Shown in pieces: positions 35,674 through 47,709 of a DNA stretch of 64,000 bases. The translations under genes and the position numbers were made by a program. This stretch comes from Phocoena phocoena (Eukaryota; Chordata; Mammalia; Artiodactyla; Phocoenidae), in assembly GCF_963924675.1 (NCBI RefSeq), contig NC_089226.1, forward strand, positions 50,609,124 to 50,673,123. The letters run 5' to 3'. How positions within the stretch are numbered: the stretch's first letter is position 1; every line of letters starts with the position of its first letter. The notes under the pieces are model-generated. The model was not told the DNA's origin. It made no database searches and saw nothing but the letters and a program-made list of their open reading frames with translations.

Positions 35674-36520
35674 TGTTTGTGTCATCTTAACATGGGTATG
35701 AGTAGATTGTCTTTTCTCACCAGAGTTCAACCGTTCAAGGGTCTTCCAATGCTGAATAATTTTCACTTGAATTTTGGACATTTAAATATATGTTCTGAGA
35801 CTCTGAGTCTTATTTAAACCCAATGGAAAATCTTGATGTTTTTGTTTTAGTAGGCAGTTTACCTGATTAGGGTCATGCTGCAACTTCCAAATCTCCTTCT
35901 GTGGGCTGAGATTTCAAAGTCAGTGTAGATTTCAAAATCATTGTAGAGAGCTTTGCATCTGTTTCCAATGTGCACCACCCAGTGGACAGTGTGGGACCTT
36001 AACAGTGGTCTGTCATTAGTTCAGTTCTCAAAGTCTTAGGTATGCTGTTAATATGTATCAGATTCATGCATCTGTGGCATGGATTTGAGCCCAGAGTTCA
36101 TAAATAACTTCATGGGATCAATTCTTCAAGCTCCTCTGTTTGTGTAACATCCCCAGTACTTTGTGGTTCCCCGGAGCCCTCCTTTACAGGTGGATCCCAT
36201 CCTGTTGGAACTACAGCACTACTGAAGGGAAAGGAAAATTATCTTCCTTTAAAATTTTGGCTCCTATGAGTTTCCATTGTAGACTGCTTGTTCTCTATCT
36301 CTGTCGCCACCCTCACAAGATTTCTTGTGGGTTGGGGTACAAGGAAATGGAGGGAAAAGAAAAAAATGTGGGATTTCTGCACTCTTTCTCCGTGTTAAAA
36401 TCCCCCCTCCAGTTCTTCCTCCTAGAGCTAGAGTGGTTTTTCTGGAGCTCTCTTAGCACCATGGTGCTCACGTCAAGATTTGGAGCTGTGTTGATTTCAG
36501 GCCATTTATATTTAAATTTA

Positions 36521-36849
36521 TATTCTATTTAAAATATTTGTACTGATAAAGTAATAATCTTATAAAAATACAACTGGGAACGATCTCATTTGGTGATTAA
36601 AAACAATCTGAGAACTTACATGAAAGTGTACAGTGGCTGGACCAAATAGCTCTCTTGCCTGGGCTCCCTCTTGTTGTGTCTGGCTCACCTAACATAACTG
36701 GGTGCTCTATCTGGAGATTAGTGGGAAGCTATTGAAAGATTTTAAGAAAGGCATTTGTACCGTAGGAGGCTATTTTGGTGGCACATAGGCGATGCTTTGG
36801 AGGGAGAAAGGGTAAATGTGGAAACATCGATTAGGAGGCTAATTAGCTG
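36521..36849. other. Unassigned or L2-like sequence
   Basis: 'gggaagctattgaaagatttt' and 'ggaggctattttggtggca' resemble L2-type blocks, but divergence is too high for a firm call. Confidence 0.35.
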
Positions 36850-36945
36850 AGTTATTACAGTGTAAAAGACTTGGAGCAGTGTTTGCACAGAGGAAGCACA
36901 ATAAATGTTTGCCATTGTTATTAGGTGTTACAATTTTAAGTGCAT
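36850..36945 (+). repeat. MIR 3' fragment
   Basis: 'cacaataaatgtttgccatt' is the MIR-type tail 'caataaatgttagctatt', preceded by a 'gagcagtgtttgcaca' block. Confidence 0.6.
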
Positions 36946-37059
36946 ATTTATTTCTGCCTTTTTATGATGGATTTCCCAATCTAACCTTTACACTTCTGGA
37001 TGTCATAGCAAGGACACTCTTGACTTGTACAAAACTGTGAAGATACGAACACAACCATA

Positions 37060-37170
37060 AACTGGTAGTAACCTTGAGCACTGTTTTTGGAGTCAGCCTG
37101 TCTGACTTGAGTTTACTCTTGGATAACTGACTTGGTGTCTGTTTGAAGATAAGAAATAAACTTAACTTCT
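37060..37170 (+). repeat. MIR fragment
   Basis: 'tggagtcagcctgtctgactt' followed by 'ttggataactgacttggtg' matches the MIR 'gagtcagactgcctgggttc...' order, diverged. Confidence 0.45.
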
Positions 37171-38774
37171 CCAAAAACTCATCTTAAAAAGTGATGGGAT
37201 GAGTTTATGTGATTTCTCATCATATTTCTAAATCTCATATGCTGTGACTTTATTCCACATGAAATACATAATTAGCAAATAGAATATAACATTATATGAA
37301 CAGACATAGTTTCTTTCCCAACATAGTTATCCCGTATTCTTTTCCTCTGATGCATCCTCTGATGCATCTGATTATGCACAGTTCCGAACAGTTCTTTCTT
37401 TAGGCTTTGATGCATACTCTACTTTGATATGATTATATCGCTATATATTATTTATTATGCTCCAGTATGCTGCTTCGTGCTGCATGAAAAGTAGAGGTGA
37501 ATAAAACGCCTACGCAATTACACTGAAGTAAAAAGGCAAACAAAATTAGGAGATACAAATAAACAGCTCAGAAAATTATTTCTATGGTAAAGTTTTGTGT
37601 TATTTTTATTGTTTTACTAGTTCCTTCAGTTAGTAAATATCTTCAGGGAACTTTGTGTTATCTCACCTTGATGGAAATGGGAGAGGGTGTAATGATGCAA
37701 ATATTACAATTACTATTATAATTGTTAAGTGCTGAACAGTTTATACTACTCTTCACATCCATTATTACATTTAATATCTATCACAGTGCAATGAAATAAG
37801 GAGGGGCAGCCTTCGGAGAGTATCTTGAACCTAGAAAATGTTCTGTAAATGTTTACTATGGGCTAGTCTTGTAAGATTATTTATTGTCCTTTAAAAATTC
37901 AGATTCAAGGATATAATCATTCCAGTCTGGGCTTTCTTATCAATTATGCAGCATTGAGCATGTTGGTTAAATTCTTTGGTCTCAGCTTTCTCTTCTCTAG
38001 GTTAGATGGAAGATTGGTAAACTATAAGGTCTGCTCTTTCTATAACATTCTGATGTGGACCACAGTTACTTAAAACTATATCCATTAGTTCTCTTTTTTG
38101 AGTAAAATTTTTGGATTGCACTGAATCTGCAAGTTGACCATTTTATATGGACAGATTCTGAAATTTAACTATTCTCATTGCTCTTACTATTTGATAGATG
38201 GTCAGTAAGAGTATTTTGGAAGACCAAGTGAGTTGATGATTGGGGCAGACCAGTGTTGCCTGGAGCAACTCTCGCCAATCTATCAGGATAACTTGGGTTG
38301 AAATCTTATAGTTACACTACCATAGCACTTGACACTTGGCAGTGAATAATATTGAAGGAATCCAGTCCACACGGTGATTTTAGTTCTCTAAGAAAGTTTT
38401 AATCTGCTGAAGGGTTTCATATTTCTTTTATGCCTTGGATTGAGAAAGTGGCCAGAGAAGTGGTTTTGGATTTTGAGCACAAAAATCCAATGTAGAAAGT
38501 AAACTAGAAGGTAGAGATGATCTCAGTGTCCCTGAGATCTGGATAGGGGGACCCTCAGACACTTGCTGAGTGACTGTCTATGTTTGTTTGGCCCCAAGAC
38601 AGCAGTGGCTTTCCTGATCTTCATTATAGATGGGAATTCGGATCAATCTGTGCCTTTCTCTAGGCTCTAAATTTCTGTCTTGGGTAGAGAGTTCTTACAT
38701 ATCCGTACATAGCTGTGGACAAGCCTCTGTTTAACTGCAACTTTTTTTACAATTGCCCATTTACTTATTTAAGA
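37171..38774. other. Mostly unassigned sequence with a possible MIR
   Basis: No gene. A degenerate MIR may lie at about 37725-37815 ('gtgctgaacagtttatacta...cattattacatttaat'). A 12 bp tandem duplication (tcctctgatgca twice) lies at about 37345-37368. Confidence 0.4.
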
Positions 38775-38885
38775 CCCATGATGACAGAGACCATATCTCT
38801 CTGATTTTTTGCTTTATTCCTGGCACCTTCCACAATACCTGATGATAGCAGTCACTCAGTAGTCAATTGGTGGGTAAATGTAAAA
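38775..38885 (+). repeat. L2 3'-end fragment
   Basis: 'gatgacagagaccatatctc' then 'tattcctggcaccttcca' and 'cactcagtagtcaattgg' follow the L2 3' end order ('gggcagggactgtgtc...cctggcacatagtaggc'). Confidence 0.6.
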
Positions 38886-39930
38886 TAAGAATATTTAATA
38901 ACCCTACTCCGGGGTCGAAGAGATTTCAGCTTTGAAGGGAGCCTTTATTTATTTATGTGTGGGAATGTGGAGGCTTAGAATAGTGATGGTGCTTCCTGAA
39001 AAAGAGAGGACTGTCACTGTCTCAGTTGGCAAAGCAGAGAATACATTTTCTTTACACATACCCAGAGCATACAAAATTGGATTATTGGATTTGAATTTCC
39101 TGTTTTTAAGATTTCATAAAAGGAAAACTAACCAGATACAGAGCTGAATCAGCAAAATATCAGACGATTTAAAATGGCAGTTGAGAGAGTATGTGAGGAG
39201 CATTACAGAAGAGGGAAGGGAAGTGGTGCTGGTTGAGGATTAGCTGAGGGAGTGAAGGGTATGATTTCGGCTGACACAGCAGACACAGCATGAACCAAAG
39301 TCAAGGACAGGGGAGAGAGGCAGGGGCTTAGAGATATTCTGTACGAACCTCCAGGCCGGTACCAACAAGGAGATCAAGACATGTTTTTACTGATAAGCAG
39401 GGCCAGTGTGAAGGTCAGAACTTTGATCATGAGAAATTTTAATTACTTGGATATTGATCAGAATACCTAGAAACCAACTACAGAAGGGAGAGTTTAAGAA
39501 CAGGGCTGGATTTCTTGGATGCAAGCTAGGGGACCTGGCTGCTCTTCCTGGGCTCTGGTCAGTTGCTATTCTAAGTACATCCTAGGAAAAAAGCCAACTA
39601 TGATAATGGGTTAGACGTTGGGGAATGGCAGTGACCGCAGTATTATTAGATTTTATATGTTAAGTGAAAGAAGCATTAAAGGAAGTTGATTTTGTAGGAA
39701 TGTGTGCAAAGCTCTAAGGATTTTTGATGGAAATTTTATAATGTAAAGGGGAAGAGGGGAAGAATATTTAAAGGTGAATTGAAGTGCTTCTTTAAAATCA
39801 ATAAAGAAAATTAAAACTCTTTAATGATCTTAGACCTGTAAAACAGTCTCAGAGCCAGGACCTGCCCAAGTATATCAGGTGTCTCTCTGGCCTTTGAGAA
39901 ATTGCTATTTTTTGTTTGTTTGTTTTCTTT
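38886..39930. other. Unassigned non-coding sequence
   Basis: No gene or named repeat is recognised. The 71-residue frame at 38932-39147 has no domain. Confidence 0.45.
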
Positions 39931-39934
39931 TTTA

Positions 39935-40098
39935 AAAAATTTTATTGGAGTATAGTTGCTTATAGTGTTGTGTTAGTTTCTGCTGTATAGCAAAGTGAAT
40001 CAGTTATACATATATCCATTCTTTTTTAAGATATTTTCCCCCATATAGATCATTGACATATACAGATTACTATAGATAACTAATAAGAACCTACTGTA
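39935..40098 (-). mobile_element. Small twin-primed L1 3' end, left part
   Basis: 39935 to about 40052 is antisense L1 3'UTR starting from its tail ('ttttattggagtatagttgc'). From about 40053 the sequence flips to sense ('gataactaataagaacctac') and continues at 47297 after the large insertion ('tagcacagggaactctg...cagtactctg'). The sense and antisense parts abut at adjacent positions of the L1 3'UTR, the signature of a 5' inversion by twin priming. Confidence 0.75.
40085..40098. repeat. Target-site duplication, left copy (L1 at 40099-47282)
   Basis: aagaacctactgta, perfectly repeated at 47283-47296. Together with the right flank it restores a continuous L1 3'UTR, confirming the insertion boundary. 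Confidence 0.95.
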
Positions 40099-40305
40099 GA
40101 GAGAACTTCCGGGAGAGTGAACACAGGCAGGTGCTGCAAGAGTGATGCCCTCAGAGAGAGATGGAAGCTTCCAGCCCTTTCGCCATGTGTCTTCATTTCT
40201 GCATCTCTCCCATCTGGCTGTTCCCTGAGTTATATCAATTGTAAGAAACAGTTGGCATATAGCTTCCTTTCAAATTCACTGAAAGAGAGAAGTTTAAGAT
40301 TTTCA

Positions 40306-42229
40306 TCAGAGGGACCTTCAAGATGGTGGAGGAGTAAGATGTGGATATCACCTACCTCCCCACAAATGCATCAAAATTACATCTACATGTGGAACAACTC
40401 CTAGAGAACACCTACTGAATGCTGACAGAAGACCTCAGAATTCCCAAAAGGCAAGAAACTCCCCATGTACCTGGGTAGGGCAAAAGAAAAGAGAAAAAAC
40501 AGAGACAAAAGAATAGGGATGGGACCTGCACCTCTGGGAGGGAGCTGTGAAGGAGGAAAAGTTTCCACACACTAGGAAGACCCTTCACTGGTGCAGAAGG
40601 GGTGTGGGTGGGTGGGTGGGGAATCTTCAGAGCCACGGAGGAGAGCGCAGCAACAGGGGTGCCGAGGGCAAAGCGGAGAGATTCCCACACAGAGGATTGG
40701 TGCCGACCAGCACTCACCAGCCTGAGAAGCTTGTCTGCTCACCTGCCCGGATAGGTGGTGGCTGGGAGCTGAGGCTCTGGCTTCGGAGGTGAGATCCCAG
40801 GGAGAGGACTGGGGTTGGCTGCGTGAACACAGCCTGAAGGGGGCTAGTGTGCCACAGCTAGCCGGTAAGGAGTCTGGAAAAATGTCTGGACCTGTCTAAG
40901 AGGCAAGAAACCATTGTTTCAGGGTGCGCAAGGAGAGGGGATTCAGAGCACCACCTAAACGAGCTCCAGAGATGGGTGTGAGCCGTGGCTATCAGTGCAG
41001 AGACCAGAGATGGGCATGAGATGCTAAGGCTGCTGCTGCAGCCACCAAAAAGCCTGTGTGCAAGCACAGGTCACTATCCACACCTCCCTTCCTGGGAGCC
41101 TGTAGCCCGCCACTGCCAGGGTCCCGTGTTCCAGGGACAGCTTCCTTGGGAAAAAAACACGGCACACATCAGGCTGTTGCAACGTTATGCTGGCCTCTGC
41201 AGGCTCACCCCACATTGCAGTTATAACTACCGTGCCCCTCCCTACCCCCAGTATGAGTGAGCCAGAACCCCCTAATCAGCTGCTGCTTTAACTCCATCCT
41301 GTCTGGGTGGGAACAGAAGCCTGAGGGCAACCTACATGCAGAGGTGGGGCCAAAACCACGGCTGAACCCCAGGAGTTGTGCCAACAATGAAGAGAAAGGG
41401 AAATTTCTCCCAGACGCCTCAGAAGAAGCGGATTAAATCCCCACAATCAACTTGAGGTGCCCTGCATCTGTGGAATATGTGAATAGACAATGAATCAACC
41501 AAAAATTGAGGTGGTGGACTTTGGGAGCAACTGTAGACTTGGGGTTTGCTGTCTGCAGCTGATATGTTTCTGATTTTTATGTTTATCTTAGTATAGTTTT
41601 TAGTGCTTGTTATCATTGGTGGATTTGTTTATTGATTTGGTTTCTCTCCTTTTTGTTTTTATTATTTTTTACTTTTTTATTTTAATTTTATTTTTAATAT
41701 TTTTCTTACATTTTCTCTCCCTTTTCTTCAACCGGTGTACTGACTGGGTCTTGGTGCTCTGGCCTGGTGTCAGGCCTGAGACTCTGAGGTGGGAGAGCCG
41801 AGTTCAGGACATTGGACCACCAGAGGCCTCCCGGCCCCAAGTAATATCAATCAGCGAGAGCTCTCCCAGAGACCTCTGTCTCAACACTAAAACCCAGCAC
41901 CACCCAATAGCCAGCAAGCTTCAGTGCTGGATGCCCAATGACAAACAACTAGCAAGACAGGAACACAACCCCACCCATTAACAGAGAGGCTGCCTAAAGT
42001 CATAATAAGTTCACTGACACACCAAAAAACACAACTGGACACAGCCCTGCCCGCCAGAAAGACAAGGTCCAGCCCCACCCACCAGAACACAGGCACCAGT
42101 CCCCTCCACCAGGAAACCTACACAACCCACTGAACTAACATTACCCACTGGGGGCAGACATCAAAACAATGGGAACTATGAACGTTCAGCCTGCAAAAAG
42201 GAGACCCCAAACACAGTAAGTTAAGCAAA
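40306..42229 (+). promoter_or_regulatory. L1 5'UTR (former internal promoter)
   Basis: Region between the recognisable L1 start and ORF1. L1 5'UTRs carry an internal RNA polymerase II promoter. This one is long (about 1.9 kb) and formerly GC-rich; many CpGs have decayed to TG/CA ('ggctgcgtgaacacagcctg', 'gagccgtggctatcag'). A T-rich tract at 41640-41715 precedes a C-rich block at 41860-42140 with CCCACC/CCCAC repeats. Promoter activity is inferred from the family and not visible as such. Confidence 0.75.
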
Positions 42230-43086
42230 ATGGGAAGACAGAAAATATGCAGCAGATGAAGGAGCAAGGTAAAAACCCACCAGACCAAACAAATGAAGAG
42301 GAAATAGGCAGTCTACCTGAAAAAGAATTCAGAGTAATGATAGTAAACATGATCCCAAATCTTCTAAATAGACTGGAGAAAATACAGGATATGTTTAACA
42401 ACGACCTACAAGAACTAAAGAGCAAAGAAACAATGATGAACAACACAGTGAATGAAATTAAACATTCTTTAGAAGGAATCAATAGCAGAATAACTGTGGC
42501 AGAACAGATAAGTGACCTGAACGATAAAATAGTGGAAATAACTACTGCAGAACAGAATAAAGAAAAAAGAATGAAAAGAATTGAGGACAGTCTCAGAGCC
42601 CTCTGGGACAACATTAAAATTATAGGGGTCCCAGAAGAAGAAGAGAAAAACAAAGGGACTGAGAAAATACTTGAAGAGATTATAGTTGAAAACTTCCCAA
42701 ATGTGGGAAAGGAAATAGTCAAGTCCAGGAAATGCAGGAAACCCATATAGGATAAATCCAAGGAGAAAATGCCAAGACACATATTAATCAAACTATCAAA
42801 AATTAAAGAAAAATATTAAAAGTAGCAAGAGAAAAGCAAAAAATAAAAAACAAGGAATCCCCATAAGGTTAATAGCAGATCTTTCAGCAGAAACTCTGCA
42901 AGCCAGAAGAGAGTGGCAGGACATATTTAAAATAATGAAAGGGAAAGACCTACACCAAGATTACTCTACCAGCAAGGATCTCATTCAGATTTGATGGAGA
43001 AATGAAAACATTTACAGACAAGCAAAAGCTGAGAATTCAGCAGCACCAAACCAGCTTTGCAACAAATGCTAAAGGAACTACTCTAG
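42230..43086 (+). pseudogene. L1 ORF1p pseudogene
   Basis: Canonical start ATG at 42230 (ATG GGA AGA CAG). The A run in 'cagaaaatatg' is one base short compared with the frame, so the reading frame shifts at codon 5 and the downstream frame starts at the ATG at 42247. That frame stays open for 167 residues (MQQMKEQGKNPPDQTNEEE...): the N-terminal segment, a coiled coil with ITVAEQISDLNDKIVEI and RMKRIEDSLRALWDN, then IGVPEEEEKNKGTEKILEEI. The C-terminal RNA-binding domain follows in other frames to a stop at 43084-43086. Antisense to it lies a 201-residue open frame. Confidence 0.9.
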
Positions 43087-43144
43087 GCAAGCAACACAAG
43101 AGAGGGAAAAGCCCTATAAAACCAAACCCAAAACAATGAAGAAA

Positions 43145-46100
43145 ATCGTAATAGGAACATACATATCGATAATTACCTTAAATGTAAATGGATTACATAA
43201 TCCAACCAAAAGTCACAAACTGGCTGAATAGTTACAAAAACGATACCCGTATATATGCTGTCTACAAGAGACCCACTTCAGACCTAGGGACACATACAGA
43301 CTGAAAATGAGGGGATGGAAAGAGATATTCCATGCAAATAGAAATAAAAGGAAGGCTGGAGTAGCATTTCTCATATCAGACAAAATAGACTTTAAAAGAA
43401 AGACTATTAGAAGAGACAAAGAAGGACACTACATAATGATCAAGGGATCAATCCAAGAAGAAGATATAACAACTGTAAATATTTATGCACCCAGCATAGC
43501 AGCACCTTAATACGTAAGGCAAATGCTAACAGCCATAAAATGGAAAATCAACAGTAAAACAATCATAGTAGGGGATTTTAACACCCCACTTTCACCAATG
43601 GACAGGTCATCCAAAATGAAAATAAATAAGGAAACACAAGCTTTAAATGACACATTAAGCAAGATGGACTTAATTGATTTTTATAGGACATTCCATCCAA
43701 AAACAACAGAATACACTGTCTTCTCAAGTGCTCATGGAACATTCTCCAGGATAGATCATATCTTGGGTCACAAATCAAGCCTTGGTAAACTTAAGAAAAT
43801 TGAAGTCATGTCAAGTATCTTTTCCCCTCACAATGCTATGAGACTAGATATCAATTACAGGAAAACAAACTGTAAAAATACAAACACATGGAGGCTAAAC
43901 AATACACTACTAAATAACCAAGAGATTGCTGAAGAAATCAAAGTGGAAATCAAAAAATACCTAGAAACATATGAAAATGAAAACGCGATGACCTAAAACC
44001 TATGGGATGCAGCAAAAGCACTTCTAAGAGGGAAGTTTAGAACAATACTATCCTACCTCAAGAAACAAGAAACACCTCAAACAACCTAACCTTACACCTA
44101 AAGCAATTAGAGAAAGAAGATCAAAAAAAACCCAAAGTTAGCAGAAGGAAAGAAATCATAAAGATCAGATCAGAAATAAATGAAAAGGAAATGAAGGAAA
44201 CAGTAGCAAAGATCAATGAAACTAAAAGCTGGTTCTTTGAGAAGATAAGCAAAATTGATAAACCACTAGCCAGACTCATCAAGGAAAAAGGGAGAAGACT
44301 CAAATCAATAGAATTAGAAATGAAAAAGAAGAACAAGTGACCTTGCAGAAATACAAAGAACCATGAGGGTTTACTACAACTATATGCCAATTAAGTGGAC
44401 AACCTGGAAGAAATGGACAAATTCTTAAAAAAGCACCACCTTCTGTGACTGAACCAGAAAGAAGTAGAAAATATAAACAGACCAGTCACAAGCACTGAAA
44501 TTGAAACTGTGATTAAAAATCTTTCAGCAAATAAAAGCCCAAGACCAGATGGCTTCACAGGCGAATTCTATCAAACATTTAGAGAAGAGCTAACACCTAT
44601 CCTTCTCAAACTCTTCCAAAATATAGCAGAGGGAGGAACACTCCCAAACTCATTCTACGAGCCCACCATCACCGTGATACCAAAACCAGACAGAGATGTC
44701 ACAGAGAAAGGCCAATATCAGTGATGAACATTGATGCAAATATCCTCAGCAAATACTAGCAAACAGAATCCAACAGCACATTAAAAGGATCATACACCAT
44801 GATCATATGGGGTTTACCCCAGGAATGCAAGGATTCTTCAATATACGGAAATCAATCAATGTGATACACCATATTAACAAACAGAAGGATTAAAACCATA
44901 TGATAATCTCTATAGATGCAGAAAAAGCCTTCAAAAAATTCAACACCCATTTATGATAAAAATTCTTCAGAAAGTAGGCACAGAGGGGACTTACCTCAAC
45001 ATAATAAAGGCCATATATGACAAACCCACAGCCAACATCATTCTCAATGGTGAAAAACTGAAACCATTTCCTCTAAAATCAGGAACAAGACAAGGATGCC
45101 CACTCTCACCTCTATTATTGAACATAGTTTTGGAAGTTTTACCCTCAGCAATCAGAAGAAAAAGCAATAAAAGGAATCCAAATTGGAAAAGAATAAGTAA
45201 AACTGTCACTGTTTGCAGATGATGTAATACTATACATAGAGAATCCTAAAAATACACCAGAAAACTACTAGAGCTAATCAATCAATTTGGTAAAGCACCA
45301 GGATACAAAATTAATGCTTAGAAATCTCTTGCATTCCTATACACTAATGATGAAAAATCTGAAAGAGAAATTAAGGAAATACGCCCATTTACCATTGCAA
45401 CAAAAAGAATAAAATACCTAGGAATAAACCTACCTATGGAGACAAAAGACCTGTATGCAGAAAACTTTAAGACATTGATGAAAAAATTAAAGATGATACA
45501 AACAGATGGAGAGATATACCATGTACTTGGATTGGAAGAATCAACATTGTAAAAATGACTATACTACCCAAAGCAATATACAGATTCAGTGAAATCCCTA
45601 TCAAACTACCACTGGTATTTTTCACAGAACTAGAACAAAAAATTTCACAATACATATGGAAACACAAAAGACCTCGAATAGCCAAAGCAATCTTGAGAAA
45701 GAAAAACGGGGTTGGAGGACTCAGGCTCCCTGACTTCAGACTATACTACAAAGCTACAGTAATCAAGACAGTATGGTACTGGCAAAAAAAATCAAAATAT
45801 AGATCATTGGTATAGGATAGAAAGCCCACACACATATGGTCACCTTATCTTTGTTAAAGGAGGCAAGAATATACAGTGGAGAAAAGACAGCCTCCTCAAT
45901 AAGTGGTGATGGGAAAACTGGACAGCTACCTGTAGAATAATGAAATTAGAGTACTTCCTAACACCATACACAAAAATAAACTCAAAATGGATTAAAGACC
46001 GAAATGTAAGGCCTTAAGCTATAAAACTCTTAGAGGAAAACAGGCAGAACAGTCTATGACGTAAATCACAGCAAGATCCTTTTTGACCCACCTGCTAGAG

Positions 46101-46920
46101 AAATGGAAATAAAAACAAAAATAAACAAATGGGACCTAATGAAACTTAAAAGCTTTTGCACAGTCATGGAAACCATAAACAAGACTAAAAAACAGCCCTC
46201 AGAATGGGAGAAAATATTTGCAAAATGAAACACCTGACAAAAGATTAATCTCCAAAGTATACAAGCAGTTCATGCAGCTCAATATCAAAAAACAAACAAC
46301 CCAATCCAAAAATGGGCAGAAGATCTAATTAGACATTTCTCCAAAGAAGATATACAGATTGCCAGCAAACACATGAAAGGATCCTCAACACCGCTAATCA
46401 TTAGAGAACTGCAAATCAAAACTGCAATGAAGTATCACCTCACACCAGTCAGAATGGCCGTTATCAAAAAATCTACAAACAATTAATGCTGGAGCAGGTG
46501 TGGCTATAAGGGAACCCTCTTGCACTGTTGGTGGGAATGTAAATTGATACAGCCACTATGGAGAGCAGTATGGAGGTTCCTTAAAAAACTAAAAATAGAA
46601 CTACCATACAACCCAGCAATCCTACCATTGGGCATATACCCTGAGAAAACCATAATTCAAAACAGTCATGTACCACTATGTTCATTGCAGCTCTGTTTAC
46701 AATAGCCAGAACATGGGAGCAACCTAGGTGTCCACTGACAGATGAATGGATAAAGAAGATGTGGCACATGTATACAGTGGAATATTACTCAGCCATAAAA
46801 AGAAATGAAATTGAGTTATTTGCAGTGAGGTGGATAGACCTATAGTCTGTCATACAGAGTGAAGTAATTCAGAAAGAGAAAAACAAATACTGTATGCTAA
46901 CACATATATATTGAATCTAA
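43145..46920 (+). pseudogene. L1 ORF2p pseudogene
   Basis: The start codon is lost: the ATG position reads ATC at 43145-43147. The endonuclease is split between 43307-43510 (GVAFLISDKIDFKRKTI) and 43523-43996 (IIVGDFNTPL, FSRIDHILGHKSSL). The catalytic SDH is changed to SPH at about 43828. The RT region includes [16 protein letters not shown] (about 44535), [19 protein letters not shown] (about 45080) and an intact FADD box (45212-45223), with FADDVILY followed by frame breaks. The C-terminal cysteine motif ([18 protein letters not shown]) is intact near 46487-46535. It ends at TGA 46912-46914, two codons before the usual stop. Non-functional. Confidence 0.92.
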
Positions 46921-47282
46921 AAAAGAGGTTCTGATGAACCTAGTGGCAGGACAGGAATAAAGATGCAGATGTGTAGAATGGACTTGAGGACACTGGGTGG
47001 GGAAAGTGTAAGCTGGAACGAAGTGAGAGAGCAGCATTGATATATATACACACTACCAAATGTAAAATAGAAAGCTAGTAGAAGCAGCTACATAGCACAG
47101 GGAGATCAGCTCGGTGCTTTGTGACCAACTAGAGGAGTGCAATAGGGAGGTGGGAGGGAAATGCAAGAGGGAGAGGATATGGGGATATATTTATACATAT
47201 AGGTGATTCATTTTGTTATACAGCAGAAACTAACACAATATTTTAACACAATCATACTCCAATGAACATGTTAAAAAAAAAA

Positions 47283-47296
47283 AAGAACCTACTGTA
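47283..47296. repeat. Target-site duplication, right copy
   Basis: aagaacctactgta, identical to 40085-40098. Confidence 0.95.
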
Positions 47297-47330
47297 TAGC
47301 ACAGGGAACTCTGTTCAGTACTCTGAAAAG
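47297..47330 (+). mobile_element. Small twin-primed L1, right part
   Basis: 'tagcacagggaactctg' and 'cagtactctg' continue the inverted segment interrupted at 40098. The element ends near 47326-47330. Confidence 0.7.
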
Positions 47331-47709
47331 TTGCTTTTTATGACTTTACACGTCTGGTTGAGTGAATGGGCTTCTATTACGGTCTTGGTCTCAGTAGGTA
47401 GTACCATATCAACAAAGATATCCTAATATATGCCTTTGAAATTTTTTGCTAGACTTTGTAATGGCCCTGCAACTATGCCTCTTCTCCAAGCCTTGCCTCT
47501 CTAAAAGTATAGCTTCTTCACAGATGCAGAATGCTGTTTCCATAACAGGTTTGGTAGTTTCACTCCTTTGCTGAACTTTCATCATCTTGTATACCAAAGA
47601 CAATTCTTTACAATTTGGTCTTCACTCACTTCTTTGATCTCAATGTTTGTTGCTGTTCCCTTACATGAATCCTGCATTCTAGCCATGCATAAATCTCTTT
47701 TACTTTAGA
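47331..47709. other. Unassigned sequence, possibly L2-derived
   Basis: 'ttgttgctgttcccttacatg' resembles the L2 'cacttgctgttccctctgcc' block, but the match is weak. No gene. Confidence 0.35.

Larger units (their letters stand above)
34690..36520 (-). mobile_element. Old L1M 5' region, minus strand, split by two SINEs
   Basis: T-rich antisense sequence with 'atttcatttattgcattttt'-type and 'ctcaaatttccattttggt'-type blocks resembles the antisense ORF1/5' region of old L1M elements. The segment at 35850-36500 ('ggcagtttacctgattaggg', 'ccttctgtgggctgagatt') resembles an L1M 5' end. Two CHR SINEs interrupt it. Assigned by eye only; part could be something else. Confidence 0.45.
40099..47282 (+). 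mobile_element. Full-length L1 retrotransposon, plus strand
   Basis: About 7.18 kb from TSD to TSD. It comprises about 207 bp of extra 5' sequence (40099-40305), a long 5'UTR (about 40306-42229, with ccttcaagatggtggagga near its start), ORF1 (42230-43086), an inter-ORF spacer, ORF2 (43145-46920), a 3'UTR and an A-tail (about 47271-47282). The 3'UTR end reads 'actccaatgaacatg' where other copies have AATAAA. Both ORFs carry stops and frameshifts, so it cannot move by itself. Confidence 0.95.

Noticed and set aside
42186..42791. 201-residue minus-strand frame as a host gene
   Set aside because: It lies exactly antisense to L1 ORF1, and its translation is a low-complexity F/S/L/I string. Treated only as an L1 antisense curiosity.
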